A DNA stretch of 64,000 nucleotides, taken from positions 310,001 to 374,000 of the forward strand of contig JACKBX010000005.1 of assembly GCA_020634375.1 (NCBI GenBank), given 5' to 3'. Below the pieces are notes generated by a model. The model was given only the letters and a program-made list of their open reading frames with translations. It ran no database searches and had not been told where the DNA came from. Source of the DNA: Ardenticatenaceae bacterium. GTDB lineage: Bacteria; Chloroflexota; Anaerolineae; Promineifilales; Promineifilaceae. Position numbers and translations under genes: made by a program. How positions within the stretch are numbered: the stretch's first letter is position 1; each line of letters starts with the position of its first letter. Below are positions 1 through 8,634 of this stretch, piece after piece.

Positions 1-3000
1 AAGTGTCCGGCGAGGAAGGCTAGATCATGCCGACCACCGAGCAGCGCCGTGCGCAAGTCGTCGGCCGTCCACGCGGAGGGGTCGGCGGGGGACAAGTGGG
101 CGGGCGTAATCAGGGTGTCGGCGGCGAGGCCGGTTCCCGCTTCTAGCTCAGTCTGCACGGCCAGGGCGGCGTCGGTCAAAAAGTCGTAGCCGGTGACAAG
201 CGCTGGCGTTGCGGGCGTGACAATGCCATCCGTTGTAGAAAGGTAGGCGTCGAGTACGGCCGTTGCTTCCCCAGCCGTCTCCACCACCCGCCCCACACCC
301 AATACAGGCACAGGGATAGCGGAATTTTTGAAGGAAACGGCCGTGCGTGCCCCATACGCATCTTGCCCCAACACATACGCCAGGCGCAAACTGGCCTGCG
401 ACGCCGAGGTATCGCGCACCGGGGGCACATAGTTACTCTCGCTGGCAAGGTTGGCATTATCGGCATAGCGGAAGAAGGGCACGACGCCATCGCCGCCCAC
501 AATGACCACATATTCCAACGGATTTTGCGCCCAATAGCCATCCACCAATTCCTTCACGGCGTCGGCTACCAGGTTTTTAGCGTAGGGACAGGCGGTGTGC
601 TGGTCTGCCTGGGCATTGGCCGCAGCCACTTTGGCGTCCGCGCCCAAATCAACGATGACCCCGGCCACTTCCGGCCGTGCGGCCAATTCGTTGAGGCGTT
701 GTTGCAGCAGTGCTTTTTCGGCGTCGCTGCCCGCCATCCGCGCCATGTCGGTGAGGATAACGGTTTTGTAGTCGGCTACGGCCGTTTCCCACGTATGCGG
801 CGTGGTAATGGGCTGCACATCATTGCACAACTGCGACAGCATAGACACATGCAGTTGGAAGGGCTGCTGCTGGCTAAATACGCCATTGGAGCCGCGCACA
901 CGCACATAAAAATAGCCGGTGTGATTCCAGGTATTGAGGCGAATGCCCTCGCTGGCCGTGCCATTAAACGCGGACACGCCCAACAAACTGCGCATCTGCG
1001 CACTGGAAAAAACTTCAGGACTGAACACTTCCGGGCTAAATACTTCCGGGCTGAACACTTCTGGACTGAATACTTCCGGGCTAAAAACCTCTGGGCTGAA
1101 AGCATCCGGGCTAAACACCTCCGGGCTGAATACTTCAGGACTGAATACTTCGGGACTGAACACTTCAGGACTGAATACCTCCGGGCTGAATACTTCGGGA
1201 CTAAACACTTCCGGGCTGTACGCTTCCGGGCTGAATACCTCTGGACTGAATACTTCGGGACTAAACACTTCCGGGCTGAATACATCCGGCGCGAATTCCG
1301 CGCCCAACAGGGCCAGATCGTCCACCTGCGGGTCGAGCAGGGAGTCGTACACGGCGCGGATGTCACGGTAGATGGTGAGGTCGTAGTTGGCGGGCAGGTC
1401 GGTGAGGGTGACGATGACCTGGCTGTTTGGCTGGATGGGGAATTTGTACCAGCGGGATTGGCCGAAGCGGTCGAGGTATTGGGCAACGGCCGTTTCCGTC
1501 AAATCACCCGCCACAGGCAGTTCCAGCGCATTGGGCCACGAGGTATTGTTCGGGCCAATGGAGAGGCAATCCGACAGTTCCGAGGTGTTGCCCTGCGGGT
1601 CGGTGGCCGTCGCCGTCACAAAATGGGCATCGGCGGGCAGCGGCAGCCCATCGGCGCGGAAGTATGTGCTGCCAAAAGCGTTGGTGCTGGCCTGCGTCGT
1701 GCCCAGGAAGGTCTGGCTGCCGCCGCCAAAGAAGGCGCACGTCACCCCGGCAAACAGTTCGATGGTGTAGGTTGTGTTGGCGTCGCTGTTCAGCAAGCCA
1801 GTCACGGACAAATCAGTGTCGGGAACGGCGGCAATCAAAACCGGGTAGTTTTGCAGCTCATTGGCGCCGTTGTCGGCGTCGTCTTTGTCGTTGGCGGAAC
1901 GGCCGTCGCCAGCCAAATCAATACTCAATCCCCCATTATCATGAATATCGTTGCCACTCAGCCGGTTTTCTGTGCTGTCCAGCACGACCACGCCGCTGCC
2001 GCCATTTTCAGCAATGACGTTGCCTGCGATGAGGTTGTTGCCATTGGTAGAAATGACAATTCCGTTTCCGGCAAAGTGCAAAAATTGCAGGCCGCGCACG
2101 ATAGTGCCGCCCGCCGTGATCGTCAATCCGTCGGCGTTGGGGCCAGCCTGACGGCCGTCCACCACCACCCATCCCGCAGTCTGCGTCGTGCCGTCAATCG
2201 TCACCGGGTCGGTAATGGCGGGCAAGGGCGCGGTCAGTTCAATCACCGGCAGCGCATCGCCAGGAATGTTGAAGTGAATGGCGTTCATCGTCGCCGAAGC
2301 GTTGGCGGCGTTGATGGCCTCGCGCAGGGAGCAGTGCTGATAGGTGCAGAAGCCGTCGTCTTCGTCAACGGCCGTATTCACAGCCAGCGTTGGCTCAAAT
2401 TGCGGCGGGTCGTCCGTTTCAAACGCGCCCATATCGCAGCTTGCGCCAATGGGCCGGGTCACGCCGCGCTGATCGGCGGGCAGACAGGCGAGGCTGTCCG
2501 CGCCATCAATGGCCGGGCTGCCCGCCAGCAAAGCGTGGGTGGGCGTCGGCCCGCCGTTATCACTTAGGCTGTCCAGCAGCGGGTCTGGCCCGATGAGGTC
2601 GCCCGCCGCCGCGCTGACGGCGCAGCCCGCACCGTCTTGAATCAGGTTGTGGCCCAGCGATTGCCACTCGCCCGCACAACTTCCGCTGAGGATGCTGTTG
2701 CTCACGGATACATTGCCGCTTTGATTTTGCAAGCTGCTGCCGGAAACGGCCGTGTTCCCGGCAATGGTCACAAAATTCAACGAAGTCGTGCCTGCATTGC
2801 TCAGCCCGCCCCCCGCCTGACCACTGGCATTGCCGCTGATGGTCACGTTGCTCAGGGCAGCCTGCCCTTGTACCCACAGCCCGCCGCCAAAACCGGGAGC
2901 CATATTCCCCCAAATGGCGCTGTCGCTCATGGTGAGTGTGCCGGTGTCCGCCACAAAAATGCCGCCTGCATTGTCGGAGGCGATGTTTTCGGAGATGGTG

Positions 3001-3539
3001 ACAGCCGTTAACGTCAAATCGCTCTCCACATAGACGCCGCCGCCGCTGCCGGGTACGTTGCCCTGCCGCATGGTGATGCCAGTGATAACGGCCGTGCCAT
3101 CAATTACATGCACAATGCGGTCATGCAGGCCCACGCCTTCAATGATAGTCACATCTGCCCCCACGCCTTCAAGGGTCACAGTGTCGAGCAAGTCCAAATC
3201 GCCCGTTGCCGCCGCATTCTCCTGGCCGTTATCCGTGCGCGTTAGCTGATAGGTTCCCGCAGGCAGCACAATGGTATCCGCGCCATCACCAGCCACGCAT
3301 TCCCCATTGCGATTACCTGAGCGTCTATCGGTATTGGCGGCAATCACCGCCTCGCGTAAAGAACACATCCCATCGCTGCCCTGTTTCAGGTCATCGAAGG
3401 TGTTCACATTAATGATAGTCTCGGCGAAACTGGAGCGAATTGGCCCCCCAAATAGCAAAATTGCCAGAAATATGAAAACGGCCGTCGCTTGTCTGTGGCG
3501 ATGGTTTCCCAAAAATCGAGTCATCTCAAACGTGTCCAT
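1..3539 (-). CDS. Secreted CSLREA/beta-helix protein with SPEVF repeats and C25-peptidase-like region (C-terminus beyond left edge)
   Basis: A single reading frame runs from the ATG at 3539 to the left edge without a stop (about 1,180 codons). AGAAAGGA lies about 7 nt upstream of the ATG. After a short basic stretch comes a hydrophobic segment (AVFIFLAILLFGG, about residues 20-32), read as signal peptide. A CSLREAV motif sits near residue 59 and a CSLREAINAAN motif near 403; both are typical of bacterial surface proteins with right-handed beta-helix repeats, and Gly/Asn-rich helix repeats follow each. Residues about 750-844 are 19 copies of SPEVF. Beyond this, GGDGVVPFFRYADNAN, LGVGRVVET and DLAFLAGH near the edge resemble the gingipain-type C25 cysteine peptidase fold. 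The catalytic Cys would lie outside the window, so activity is unproven. Likely exported and surface- or matrix-associated. Confidence 0.85.
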   Translation of the reverse strand, partial: MDTFEMTRFLGNHRHRQATAVFIFLAILLFGGPIRSSFAETIINVNTFDDLKQGSDGMCSLREAVIAANTDRRSGNRNGECVAGDGADTIVLPAGTYQLTRTDNGQENAAATGDLDLLDTVTLEGVGADVTIIEGVGLHDRIVHVIDGTAVITGITMRQGNVPGSGGGVYVESDLTLTAVTISENIASDNAGGIFVADTGTLTMSDSAIWGNMAPGFGGGLWVQGQAALSNVTISGNASGQAGGGLSNAGTTSLNFVTIAGNTAVSGSSLQNQSGNVSVSNSILSGSCAGEWQSLGHNLIQDGAGCAVSAAAGDLIGPDPLLDSLSDNGGPTPTHALLAGSPAIDGADSLACLPADQRGVTRPIGASCDMGAFETDDPPQFEPTLAVNTAVDEDDGFCTYQHCSLREAINAANASATMNAIHFNIPGDALPVIELTAPLPAITDPVTIDGTTQTAGWVVVDGRQAGPNADGLTITAGGTIVRGLQFLHFAGNGIVISTNGNNLIAGNVIAENGGSGVVVLDSTENRLSGNDIHDNGGLSIDLAGDGRSANDKDDADNGANELQNYPVLIAAVPDTDLSVTGLLNSDANTTYTIELFAGVTCAFFGGGSQTFLGTTQASTNAFGSTYFRADGLPLPADAHFVTATATDPQGNTSELSDCLSIGPNNTSWPNALELPVAGDLTETAVAQYLDRFGQSRWYKFPIQPNSQVIVTLTDLPANYDLTIYRDIRAVYDSLLDPQVDDLALLGAEFAPDVFSPEVFSPEVFSPEVFSPEAYSPEVFSPEVFSPEVFSPEVFSPEVFSPEVFSPEVFSPDAFSPEVFSPEVFSPEVFSPEVFSPEVFSPEVFSSAQMRSLLGVSAFNGTASEGIRLNTWNHTGYFYVRVRGSNGVFSQQQPFQLHVSMLSQLCNDVQPITTPHTWETAVADYKTVILTDMARMAGSDAEKALLQQRLNELAARPEVAGVIVDLGADAKVAAANAQADQHTACPYAKNLVADAVKELVDGYWAQNPLEYVVIVGGDGVVPFFRYADNANLASESNYVPPVRDTSASQASLRLAYVLGQDAYGARTAVSFKNSAIPVPVLGVGRVVETAGEATAVLDAYLSTTDGIVTPATPALVTGYDFLTDAALAVQTELEAGTGLAADTLITPAHLSPADPSAWTADDLRTALLGGRHDLAFLAGH
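1008..1292 (-). repeat. 15-bp coding tandem repeat, 19 units, encoding SPEVF
   Basis: Nineteen exact-length 15-bp units (285 bp) sit inside the beta-helix/C25 gene. On the coding strand they read SPEVF, with variants APDVF (first), SPEAY (unit 5) and SPDAF (unit 13). Third-codon positions vary freely (TTC/TTT, GTA/GTG, CCG/CCC/CCT/CCA) while the residues hold, so the peptide is under selection and the array is not a recent slippage product. The array is also open in two other frames, simply because 15 is divisible by three; those long ORFs are shadows. Confidence 0.9.
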
Positions 3540-3888
3540 TGACTAATCCTTTCTACCATTACGAGTCAAGCGATTGATCACCGTACAAAGACAATGACCG
3601 CACCGCCATTCAAGATACCGATACATCTCAATGGCTCCCCAAATCTATTTTTTTGCATCTTTGCCTGAGTAGACAATATTTACTGTGGATAGAGATAAAT
3701 CAAATTACGATAGAGCATCTCACCCTAAACGCCCTCCTTAAAAATAAGAGGGATAGTTTACGATTCTCCTTACGACTTTTGACACGATTTGCAGGAAACG
3801 GCAGAACTCTTTCCGGTACAACATATACGGCATCATGATACTGCTGGCTCTGCCTCTTTATTAGCATTCAGGGATTGACGCAATATTG
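3540..3888. other. Intergenic region between divergent beta-helix gene and padR
   Basis: About 350 bp, AT-richer than the flanking genes, holding the promoters of the leftward beta-helix gene and the rightward padR operon. A 61-codon open frame at 3653-3838 has no recognisable product and no convincing ribosome site, and I do not call it a gene. Confidence 0.5.
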
Positions 3889-3938
3889 CACAGAATATAT
3901 AATACTGATACTATAGTATCAGTATTATATATTCTGTG
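3889..3938. promoter_or_regulatory. Perfect 50-bp palindrome, probable PadR operator
   Basis: The two 25-bp arms are exact reverse complements with no spacer; the centre is CTATAG at 3911-3916. The right end lies 19 bp before the padR start codon. The palindrome contains nested ATACTGATAC/GTATCAGTAT half-sites. PadR-family repressors commonly bind inverted repeats in their own promoters, so autorepression is the natural reading. The TATAATACT stretches could also carry the -10 element, so bound PadR would block polymerase. Confidence 0.75.
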
Positions 3939-3957
3939 TCTTAACACAAAGGCGATT

Positions 3958-4563
3958 ATGTCCCTAAAACATGCTATTCTAGGCTTCTTATCCTTTGCTC
4001 CTGAGCCATTAACAGGTTACGACCTGAAAAAAGCATTTGATAATTCGGTGCGCCATTTCTGGCCTGCCAATCAGAGTCAAATTTACCGCACTCTGGCGGC
4101 GCTGGCTGAAGATGGCTTGGTTGAGATTGACGTAGTTGAACGAGCAGAGCGGCTGGATATGAAGCTGTATCACATCACCGAAAACGGCCGTGCGGAACTG
4201 CATCACTGGCTATCCACCCCACTTCCCCCGCAAGATTATCGGGAAGCGTCGCTGATTCAGGTGTTTTTTGGCGGTAATCTGACTGACGATGAACTACTGA
4301 ACGTCTTACAGCATGAAGCGCAAGCTATTGAAGAACGGTTGGCGCTTTATGCCGAGATATATACCGCCTCGCTAGATAGAATCGATCAGGCTAATAATCC
4401 GCGTGCCCTGGCTCTAAGTGTGTTCACGCTGGAGTATGGCATTACCAGCGATCAGTCGGCGTTAAACTGGCTGCGCTCAGTGATCGAGCGGCTGCAAACT
4501 GGCAATTATTCCCCGGCCAACCTGGCCATATTGATAGGAGATAATCACGAGAACAATGTCTAA
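3958..4563 (+). CDS. PadR-family transcriptional regulator
   Basis: 201 residues. The start is ATG 3958, preceded by AAAGG; an upstream in-frame ATG at 3886 lies in the palindrome and is rejected. The N-terminal winged helix has the classic PadR pattern (MSLKHAILGFLSFAPEPLTGY, then SQIYRTLAALAEDGLVE, then YHITENGRAEL, about residues 1-85). The C-terminal half (about 95-190) is helical, including SLIQVFFGG and a long helix around EAQAIEERLALYAEIY, matching the Vir-type dimerisation domain. It overlaps the downstream protease gene by 8 nt, so the two are co-transcribed. It probably represses its own operon through the 50-bp palindrome. The ligand is unknown. Confidence 0.9.
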   Translation: MSLKHAILGFLSFAPEPLTGYDLKKAFDNSVRHFWPANQSQIYRTLAALAEDGLVEIDVVERAERLDMKLYHITENGRAELHHWLSTPLPPQDYREASLIQVFFGGNLTDDELLNVLQHEAQAIEERLALYAEIYTASLDRIDQANNPRALALSVFTLEYGITSDQSALNWLRSVIERLQTGNYSPANLAILIGDNHENNV

Positions 4564-5413
4564 AACAACACGCAATCTGATTATATTTACGGCCGTTTCC
4601 CTCGGCGGCGGCTTTGTTGGTATCGCTGTAGACCGACTGAACCCGCCAGCCAACCCCATGCAGGGGCTGGGGGCGCTCATCTGGCTGGCCTCACCACTGG
4701 TCACCGGCCTACTCTTACGCGCCTTTGGCGGTGATGGCTGGCAGGATGCTGGATTCAAGCTCAACCTGAAAACAGGCTGGCGTTGGTATCTCGCTGCCTT
4801 GCTCATCATTCCCCTTGTCACCCTGCTGGTGATCGTGCTGGGAGCCACTTTCCGAGCAATTGACCTTTCCGGTTTTGCCGCCCAAGGATTAGGGGCATTT
4901 CTCAGTCTGGCGGCAGCAACGTTCGGCGGCTCAATGGTCAAGAACCTCTTTGAGGAATTTGCCTGGCGCGGCTATCTCACACCACGCTTCAACGCACTAA
5001 AACTGCACCCCCTACTCAACGCCACATTGACCGGTTTTATCTGGGCGGGCTGGCACATCCCTTATTATTTATATTTTTTAGATAAGGAAGTATTGACCTC
5101 ACATACGCCCTTGAGCATACCAGTCTTTATCCTGTCCGCATTCCTCGTTTTGCCCTTTCACGCCCTGGCCTATGGCGAGCTGCGCCTGCTGAGCGGGTCA
5201 GTCTGGCCGGCCTGGCTGCTGCACAACGTCGCTAATGCCATCAGTCTATCCCTGGTCTCTGGCGGATTTATGATTCTAAAACGCAACTTTGCCGGTGTCT
5301 TGCTTTCGCCAGGGACGGAAGGCATTCTCTCCTCTCTACTAATGGGGTTGATCGGTTTGATATTGTACCGGTATCGTCTCCAGCACCAGGCACCCCTTCT
5401 CCAGAAGAGATGA
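4556..5413 (+). CDS. CPBP-family intramembrane metalloprotease
   Basis: 285 residues, polytopic (about 7-8 hydrophobic segments). The CPBP/Abi metal-site motifs are present in order: EEFAWRGYL (EExxxR) near residue 138, FIWAGWHIPYY (FxxxH) near 162, and HNVAN near 223. This family includes CAAX-prenyl-protease-like and bacteriocin-immunity proteins; the substrate cannot be told from sequence. The ATG lies inside the end of padR (8-nt overlap), indicating translational coupling. A PadR repressor paired with a membrane protease suggests an inducible envelope-stress or peptide-defence pair (inference). Confidence 0.88.
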   Translation: MSKTTRNLIIFTAVSLGGGFVGIAVDRLNPPANPMQGLGALIWLASPLVTGLLLRAFGGDGWQDAGFKLNLKTGWRWYLAALLIIPLVTLLVIVLGATFRAIDLSGFAAQGLGAFLSLAAATFGGSMVKNLFEEFAWRGYLTPRFNALKLHPLLNATLTGFIWAGWHIPYYLYFLDKEVLTSHTPLSIPVFILSAFLVLPFHALAYGELRLLSGSVWPAWLLHNVANAISLSLVSGGFMILKRNFAGVLLSPGTEGILSSLLMGLIGLILYRYRLQHQAPLLQKR

Positions 5414-5492
5414 AATGCATTGATGGCATAATTTCCGCGTTTCGCTGAAATAGGGAATCTCAATGTTAAAACAGTTGGTCGCACCTGCGGCC

Positions 5493-5529
5493 AACTATTT
5501 CGTGCAAAATTGCCTAAATTCCCTATACT
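5493..5529 (+). promoter_or_regulatory. Candidate cysD promoter with motif AACTATTTCGTGCAA
   Basis: The 271-bp spacer upstream of cysD contains AACTATTTCGTGCAA at 5493-5507, then TATACT at 5524-5529. The CGTGCA part sits 17 bp upstream of TATACT, in the -35 position. The same 15-mer recurs exactly, inverted, at 38413-38427 between gltB and amt. No other gene or strong terminator is visible between 5414 and 5684. Confidence 0.45.
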
Positions 5530-5684
5530 AGCCGCTGTTTGCTGACAAACCTGTTCGGTAAACCCCATTGACAAGCGACATTTAATTGCTTTCGTAAGAA
5601 AGTCAGGATTTACTCAAGTATTGGTGGTCGCCCGGAAGTTTTCCCGTGCCGCAATACCGCCAAATTTTGACCAAGGAAATTTTT

Positions 5685-6581
5685 ATGCTCTACAATCATC
5701 TGAAAATCCTCGAATCCGAGGCAATCTATGTGATGCGCGAGGTGGCGGCACAGTTTGAACGGCCGTACCTCCTCTTCTCTGGTGGCAAAGATTCTATCAT
5801 CCTCGCCCACCTGGCACGCAAAGCCTTCCACCCTGCCCCCATCCCCTTCACCTTTTTACATGTGGATACCGGCCACAATTTTCCAGAAACACTGGAATTC
5901 CGCGATGCCTTGATGGAAAAAATCGGGGCGCGGTTGGTGGTGCGCTACGTGCAAGACAGCATCGACCAGGGGCGCGTCGTCGAAGAAACCGGCCCTTATG
6001 CCAGCCGCAATGGGCTGCAAACGGTCACACTGCTAGACGCGCTGGCCGAGTTCAAAGTGGACGCGGCCATTGGCGGCGCTCGCCGCGACGAGGAAAAGGC
6101 TCGCGCTAAAGAACGCTTTTTCTCGCACCGCGACGAGTTTGGGCAGTGGGATCCCAAGAATCAGCGACCGGAGTTGTGGAACTTGTATAACGGCCGTAAA
6201 AAGCCCAACGAAAACTTCCGCGTCTTCCCCATCAGCAACTGGACAGAGCTAGACGTGTGGCAATATCTACAGCTAGAACAAATCGAATTGCCCTCCCTCT
6301 ACTTCTCCCACGAACGCGACATCATCAACCGCGACGGCGTTCTGCTAGCCACCTCCGATGTGGTTTACCCCGTTGGCAACGAGCAAGTTGAGCGCCGCAT
6401 CATCCGCTTCCGCACCATCGGCGATATGACCTGCACCGGTGCAGTTGAGTCCGCCGCCGGAACCATTGATGACATCGTGGCTGAAGTAGCCTCCGCCCGC
6501 GTCACCGAACGCGGCGCCCGCGCCGACGACAAACGCTCAGAAGCCGCCATGGAAGACCGCAAAAAGGCAGGTTACTTTTAG
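5685..6581 (+). CDS. cysD: Sulfate adenylyltransferase subunit 2 (CysD)
   Basis: 298 residues, the usual CysD length. Start ATG 5685 is preceded by AAGGAA with 5-nt spacing; an in-frame ATG at 5646 would add 13 unrelated residues. The PP-loop SGGKDSIIL lies near residue 32, followed by the typical LHVDTGHNFPETLEFRD and GGARRDEEKARAKER motifs and the C-terminal FRTIGDMTCTGAVES. With CysN it makes adenosine 5'-phosphosulfate from ATP and sulfate in the cytosol. The partner gene follows 87 nt downstream on the same strand. Confidence 0.96.
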   Translation: MLYNHLKILESEAIYVMREVAAQFERPYLLFSGGKDSIILAHLARKAFHPAPIPFTFLHVDTGHNFPETLEFRDALMEKIGARLVVRYVQDSIDQGRVVEETGPYASRNGLQTVTLLDALAEFKVDAAIGGARRDEEKARAKERFFSHRDEFGQWDPKNQRPELWNLYNGRKKPNENFRVFPISNWTELDVWQYLQLEQIELPSLYFSHERDIINRDGVLLATSDVVYPVGNEQVERRIIRFRTIGDMTCTGAVESAAGTIDDIVAEVASARVTERGARADDKRSEAAMEDRKKAGYF

Positions 6582-6655
6582 TAGACAGTGAACAGTAATC
6601 AGTGACCAGTAACCGATTACTGATTACTGATTACTGAATACCGTTTACCAACTAC
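6582..6655. repeat. Word-type inverted repeat (CAGTAATC / GATTACTG) between cysD and cysNC
   Basis: Immediately after the cysD stop are degenerate CAGTAATCAGTGACCAGTAA words, then their complement GATTACTGATTACTGATTACTG, forming a hairpin. The same word family occurs at 61589-61650 and 63841-63933, and inside gltD at 32609-32643. There is no T-run, and the element sits inside an operon, so it is probably not a full terminator; it may process or stabilise the mRNA. Confidence 0.75.
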
Positions 6656-6668
6656 GGAATAAAACAAT

Positions 6669-8579
6669 ATGACAGATAAAACCCAACAAATCGAACTACT
6701 ACGCTTCACCACGGCGGGCAGCGTTGATGATGGTAAAAGCACGCTGATCGGCCGTATGCTGTACGATTCCAAATCCATTTTTGAAGACCAAATGGAAGCA
6801 GTGGAACGTGCCAGCGAGAACCGAGGCGACGAAGAAGTAGACCTGGCCCTCCTCACTGATGGGCTGCGTGCCGAACGCGAACAAAAAATCACCATCGACG
6901 TGGCTTACCGCTACTTCGCCACGCCCAAACGCAAATTCATCATCGCCGACACGCCCGGTCACATCCAGTACACGCGAAACATGGTCACCGGTGCGTCCAC
7001 AGCGGAACTGGCAATCATCCTCATTGATGCCCGCAAGGGGGTACTCACGCAGTCCAAACGACACGGCTTTTTAGCAACACTGCTGCGCATCCCGCACCTG
7101 GTTGTGGCGATTAATAAGATGGACCTTGTTGACTACGCGCAGGATGTGTATGAGCAAATTGTGCAAGATTACACTGAGTTCGCGCACCTGCTCAACGTGC
7201 AAGACGTGACATTCATTCCTGTCTCTGCGCTGCGTGGCGACAATGTGGTGGAAAAAAGCGAGAAGATGCCCTGGTATGATGGCCCCACTTTGCTGCATCA
7301 CCTGGAAAATGTAAACGTGGGTGCAAGCCTGAACAATGTCGATTTTCGTTATCCGGTGCAGTATGTGCTGCGCCCCAACCAGAACTTCCGTGGTTACGCT
7401 GGGCAAATTGCTTCCGGGCGCATTGCCAAAGGCGAGGAAGTGGTTATTTTGCCCTCCGGTCTCTCTAGCAAAGTAGAATCCGTTGTCACCTCTGATGGCG
7501 AGCTGGATGCAGCTAATGTAGGTGATTCTATTGTCCTGACATTGGAGGATGAAATTGACATCAGCCGTGGGGATATGATTGTGCGCACAAACAACCTGCC
7601 GCAAAAGAGCAACCGTGTGGATGCCACTCTTTGCTGGATGAGCGAAGAGCCAATGAAACCACGCGGCCAATATTGGGTACAGCACACCACCCGGCTCGTG
7701 AGCGGTTTCATCTCAGAACTGAATTACAAGATTGACGTGGACACGATGCACCGCGAGGATGCAGAGTCGTTGAAGTTGAATGAAATTGGGCGTATTCAAT
7801 TGACCACGACGCAACCGCTTTATTATGACCGCTATCAAATTAACAGGGCAACGGGTAGTTTTATTCTAATCGACCCAGCGACCAATAATACAGTGGCGGC
7901 AGGTATGATTCGCGGCAAGTCGCGCAATGTGGATCAACTCCGTGAAGGCGAAGTGGATACATCGCCATCCCGACCCAAGTCAAGTAACGTGGTCTGGGAG
8001 CAAGAGGGGATTAGCCTGGCGCAGCGGGAAGAGCGGAATGGACATAAAGCGGCCGTTCTCTGGTTCACCGGTTTGTCTGGCTCCGGTAAATCTACGATTG
8101 CTAAGAAGCTGGAACAACGCCTCTTTGCGGATGGCGTGCATACCACGTACCTGGATGGCGACAATTTGCGGCACGGGCTAAACGGCGACCTGGGTTTTAG
8201 CAGCGCTGACCGGCAGGAGAATATCCGCCGCGCAAGCGAACTGGCCAAGCTCTCGTTTGCGCATGGCAATGTGACCCTGGCTTGCTTTATTTCGCCGTTT
8301 ACGGCTGATCGTCGGTTTGCAAGGGGATTGGTTCCAGACGGCCGTTTCCTAGAAATCTACGTCAAGTGCGACCTGGACGTGGTCAAGCGCCGCGATACCA
8401 AAGGCTTCTACGCCAAGGCCATCGCTGGCGAGATAGCCGATTTCACCGGCATTTCCTCGCCCTACGAAGAGCCAGAAAATGCAGAACTCGTCGTCGAAAC
8501 AGACATTCAAAGTGTGGATGAGATTGTCGAGCAAATTCTAGCCGCACTTTACGAACGAGGGATTTTGCCCAACAAATAA
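6669..8579 (+). CDS. cysNC: Bifunctional sulfate adenylyltransferase subunit 1 / adenylylsulfate kinase (CysN-CysC fusion)
   Basis: 636 residues in two enzymes. The N-terminal GTPase CysN (about 1-425) has GSVDDGKSTLIGRM (P-loop), DTPGHIQYTRNM and NKMDLVDY, followed by beta-barrel domains. The C-terminal APS kinase (about 455-636) has a second P-loop GLSGSGKSTIAKKLE and DGDNLRHGLNGDLGFS. The fusion couples GTP-driven APS formation to phosphorylation, yielding PAPS. The region after the FISPF motif reads TADRRFARGL, slightly unlike the usual kinase segment. It is expressed behind cysD; SD-like GGA lies about 10 nt before ATG 6669. Confidence 0.95.
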   Translation: MTDKTQQIELLRFTTAGSVDDGKSTLIGRMLYDSKSIFEDQMEAVERASENRGDEEVDLALLTDGLRAEREQKITIDVAYRYFATPKRKFIIADTPGHIQYTRNMVTGASTAELAIILIDARKGVLTQSKRHGFLATLLRIPHLVVAINKMDLVDYAQDVYEQIVQDYTEFAHLLNVQDVTFIPVSALRGDNVVEKSEKMPWYDGPTLLHHLENVNVGASLNNVDFRYPVQYVLRPNQNFRGYAGQIASGRIAKGEEVVILPSGLSSKVESVVTSDGELDAANVGDSIVLTLEDEIDISRGDMIVRTNNLPQKSNRVDATLCWMSEEPMKPRGQYWVQHTTRLVSGFISELNYKIDVDTMHREDAESLKLNEIGRIQLTTTQPLYYDRYQINRATGSFILIDPATNNTVAAGMIRGKSRNVDQLREGEVDTSPSRPKSSNVVWEQEGISLAQREERNGHKAAVLWFTGLSGSGKSTIAKKLEQRLFADGVHTTYLDGDNLRHGLNGDLGFSSADRQENIRRASELAKLSFAHGNVTLACFISPFTADRRFARGLVPDGRFLEIYVKCDLDVVKRRDTKGFYAKAIAGEIADFTGISSPYEEPENAELVVETDIQSVDEIVEQILAALYERGILPNK

Positions 8580-8589
8580 TCCCCAAAAC

Positions 8590-8628
8590 GGAGACTAGAG
8601 ACTGGATAATCTCCAATCTCTAGTCTCC
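8590..8628. terminator. Stem-loop between convergent cysNC and HtrA-like gene
   Basis: Perfect 12-bp stem GGAGACTAGAGA (8590-8601) / TCTCTAGTCTCC (8617-8628) with a 15-nt loop that partly repeats the same words. It lies in the 55-bp convergent spacer, so it probably ends both transcripts. No long T-run is seen. Confidence 0.6.
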
Positions 8629-8634
8629 AATTAT

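Noticed and set aside
776..1486. 236-codon minus frame with RKYSV-type repeats
   Set aside because: Alternative frame of the 15-bp array. The SPEVF frame continues through both CSLREA motifs and the C25-like region; this one does not.
363..2567. 734-codon plus-strand open frame
   Set aside because: It is antisense to the minus-strand CSLREA/SPEVF gene, which has motifs, a signal segment and an SD. The plus frame shows only shadow repeats (FRAEYFRTEH).
3653..3838. 61-codon ORF upstream of padR
   Set aside because: AT-rich promoter region, no ribosome site and no recognisable product.
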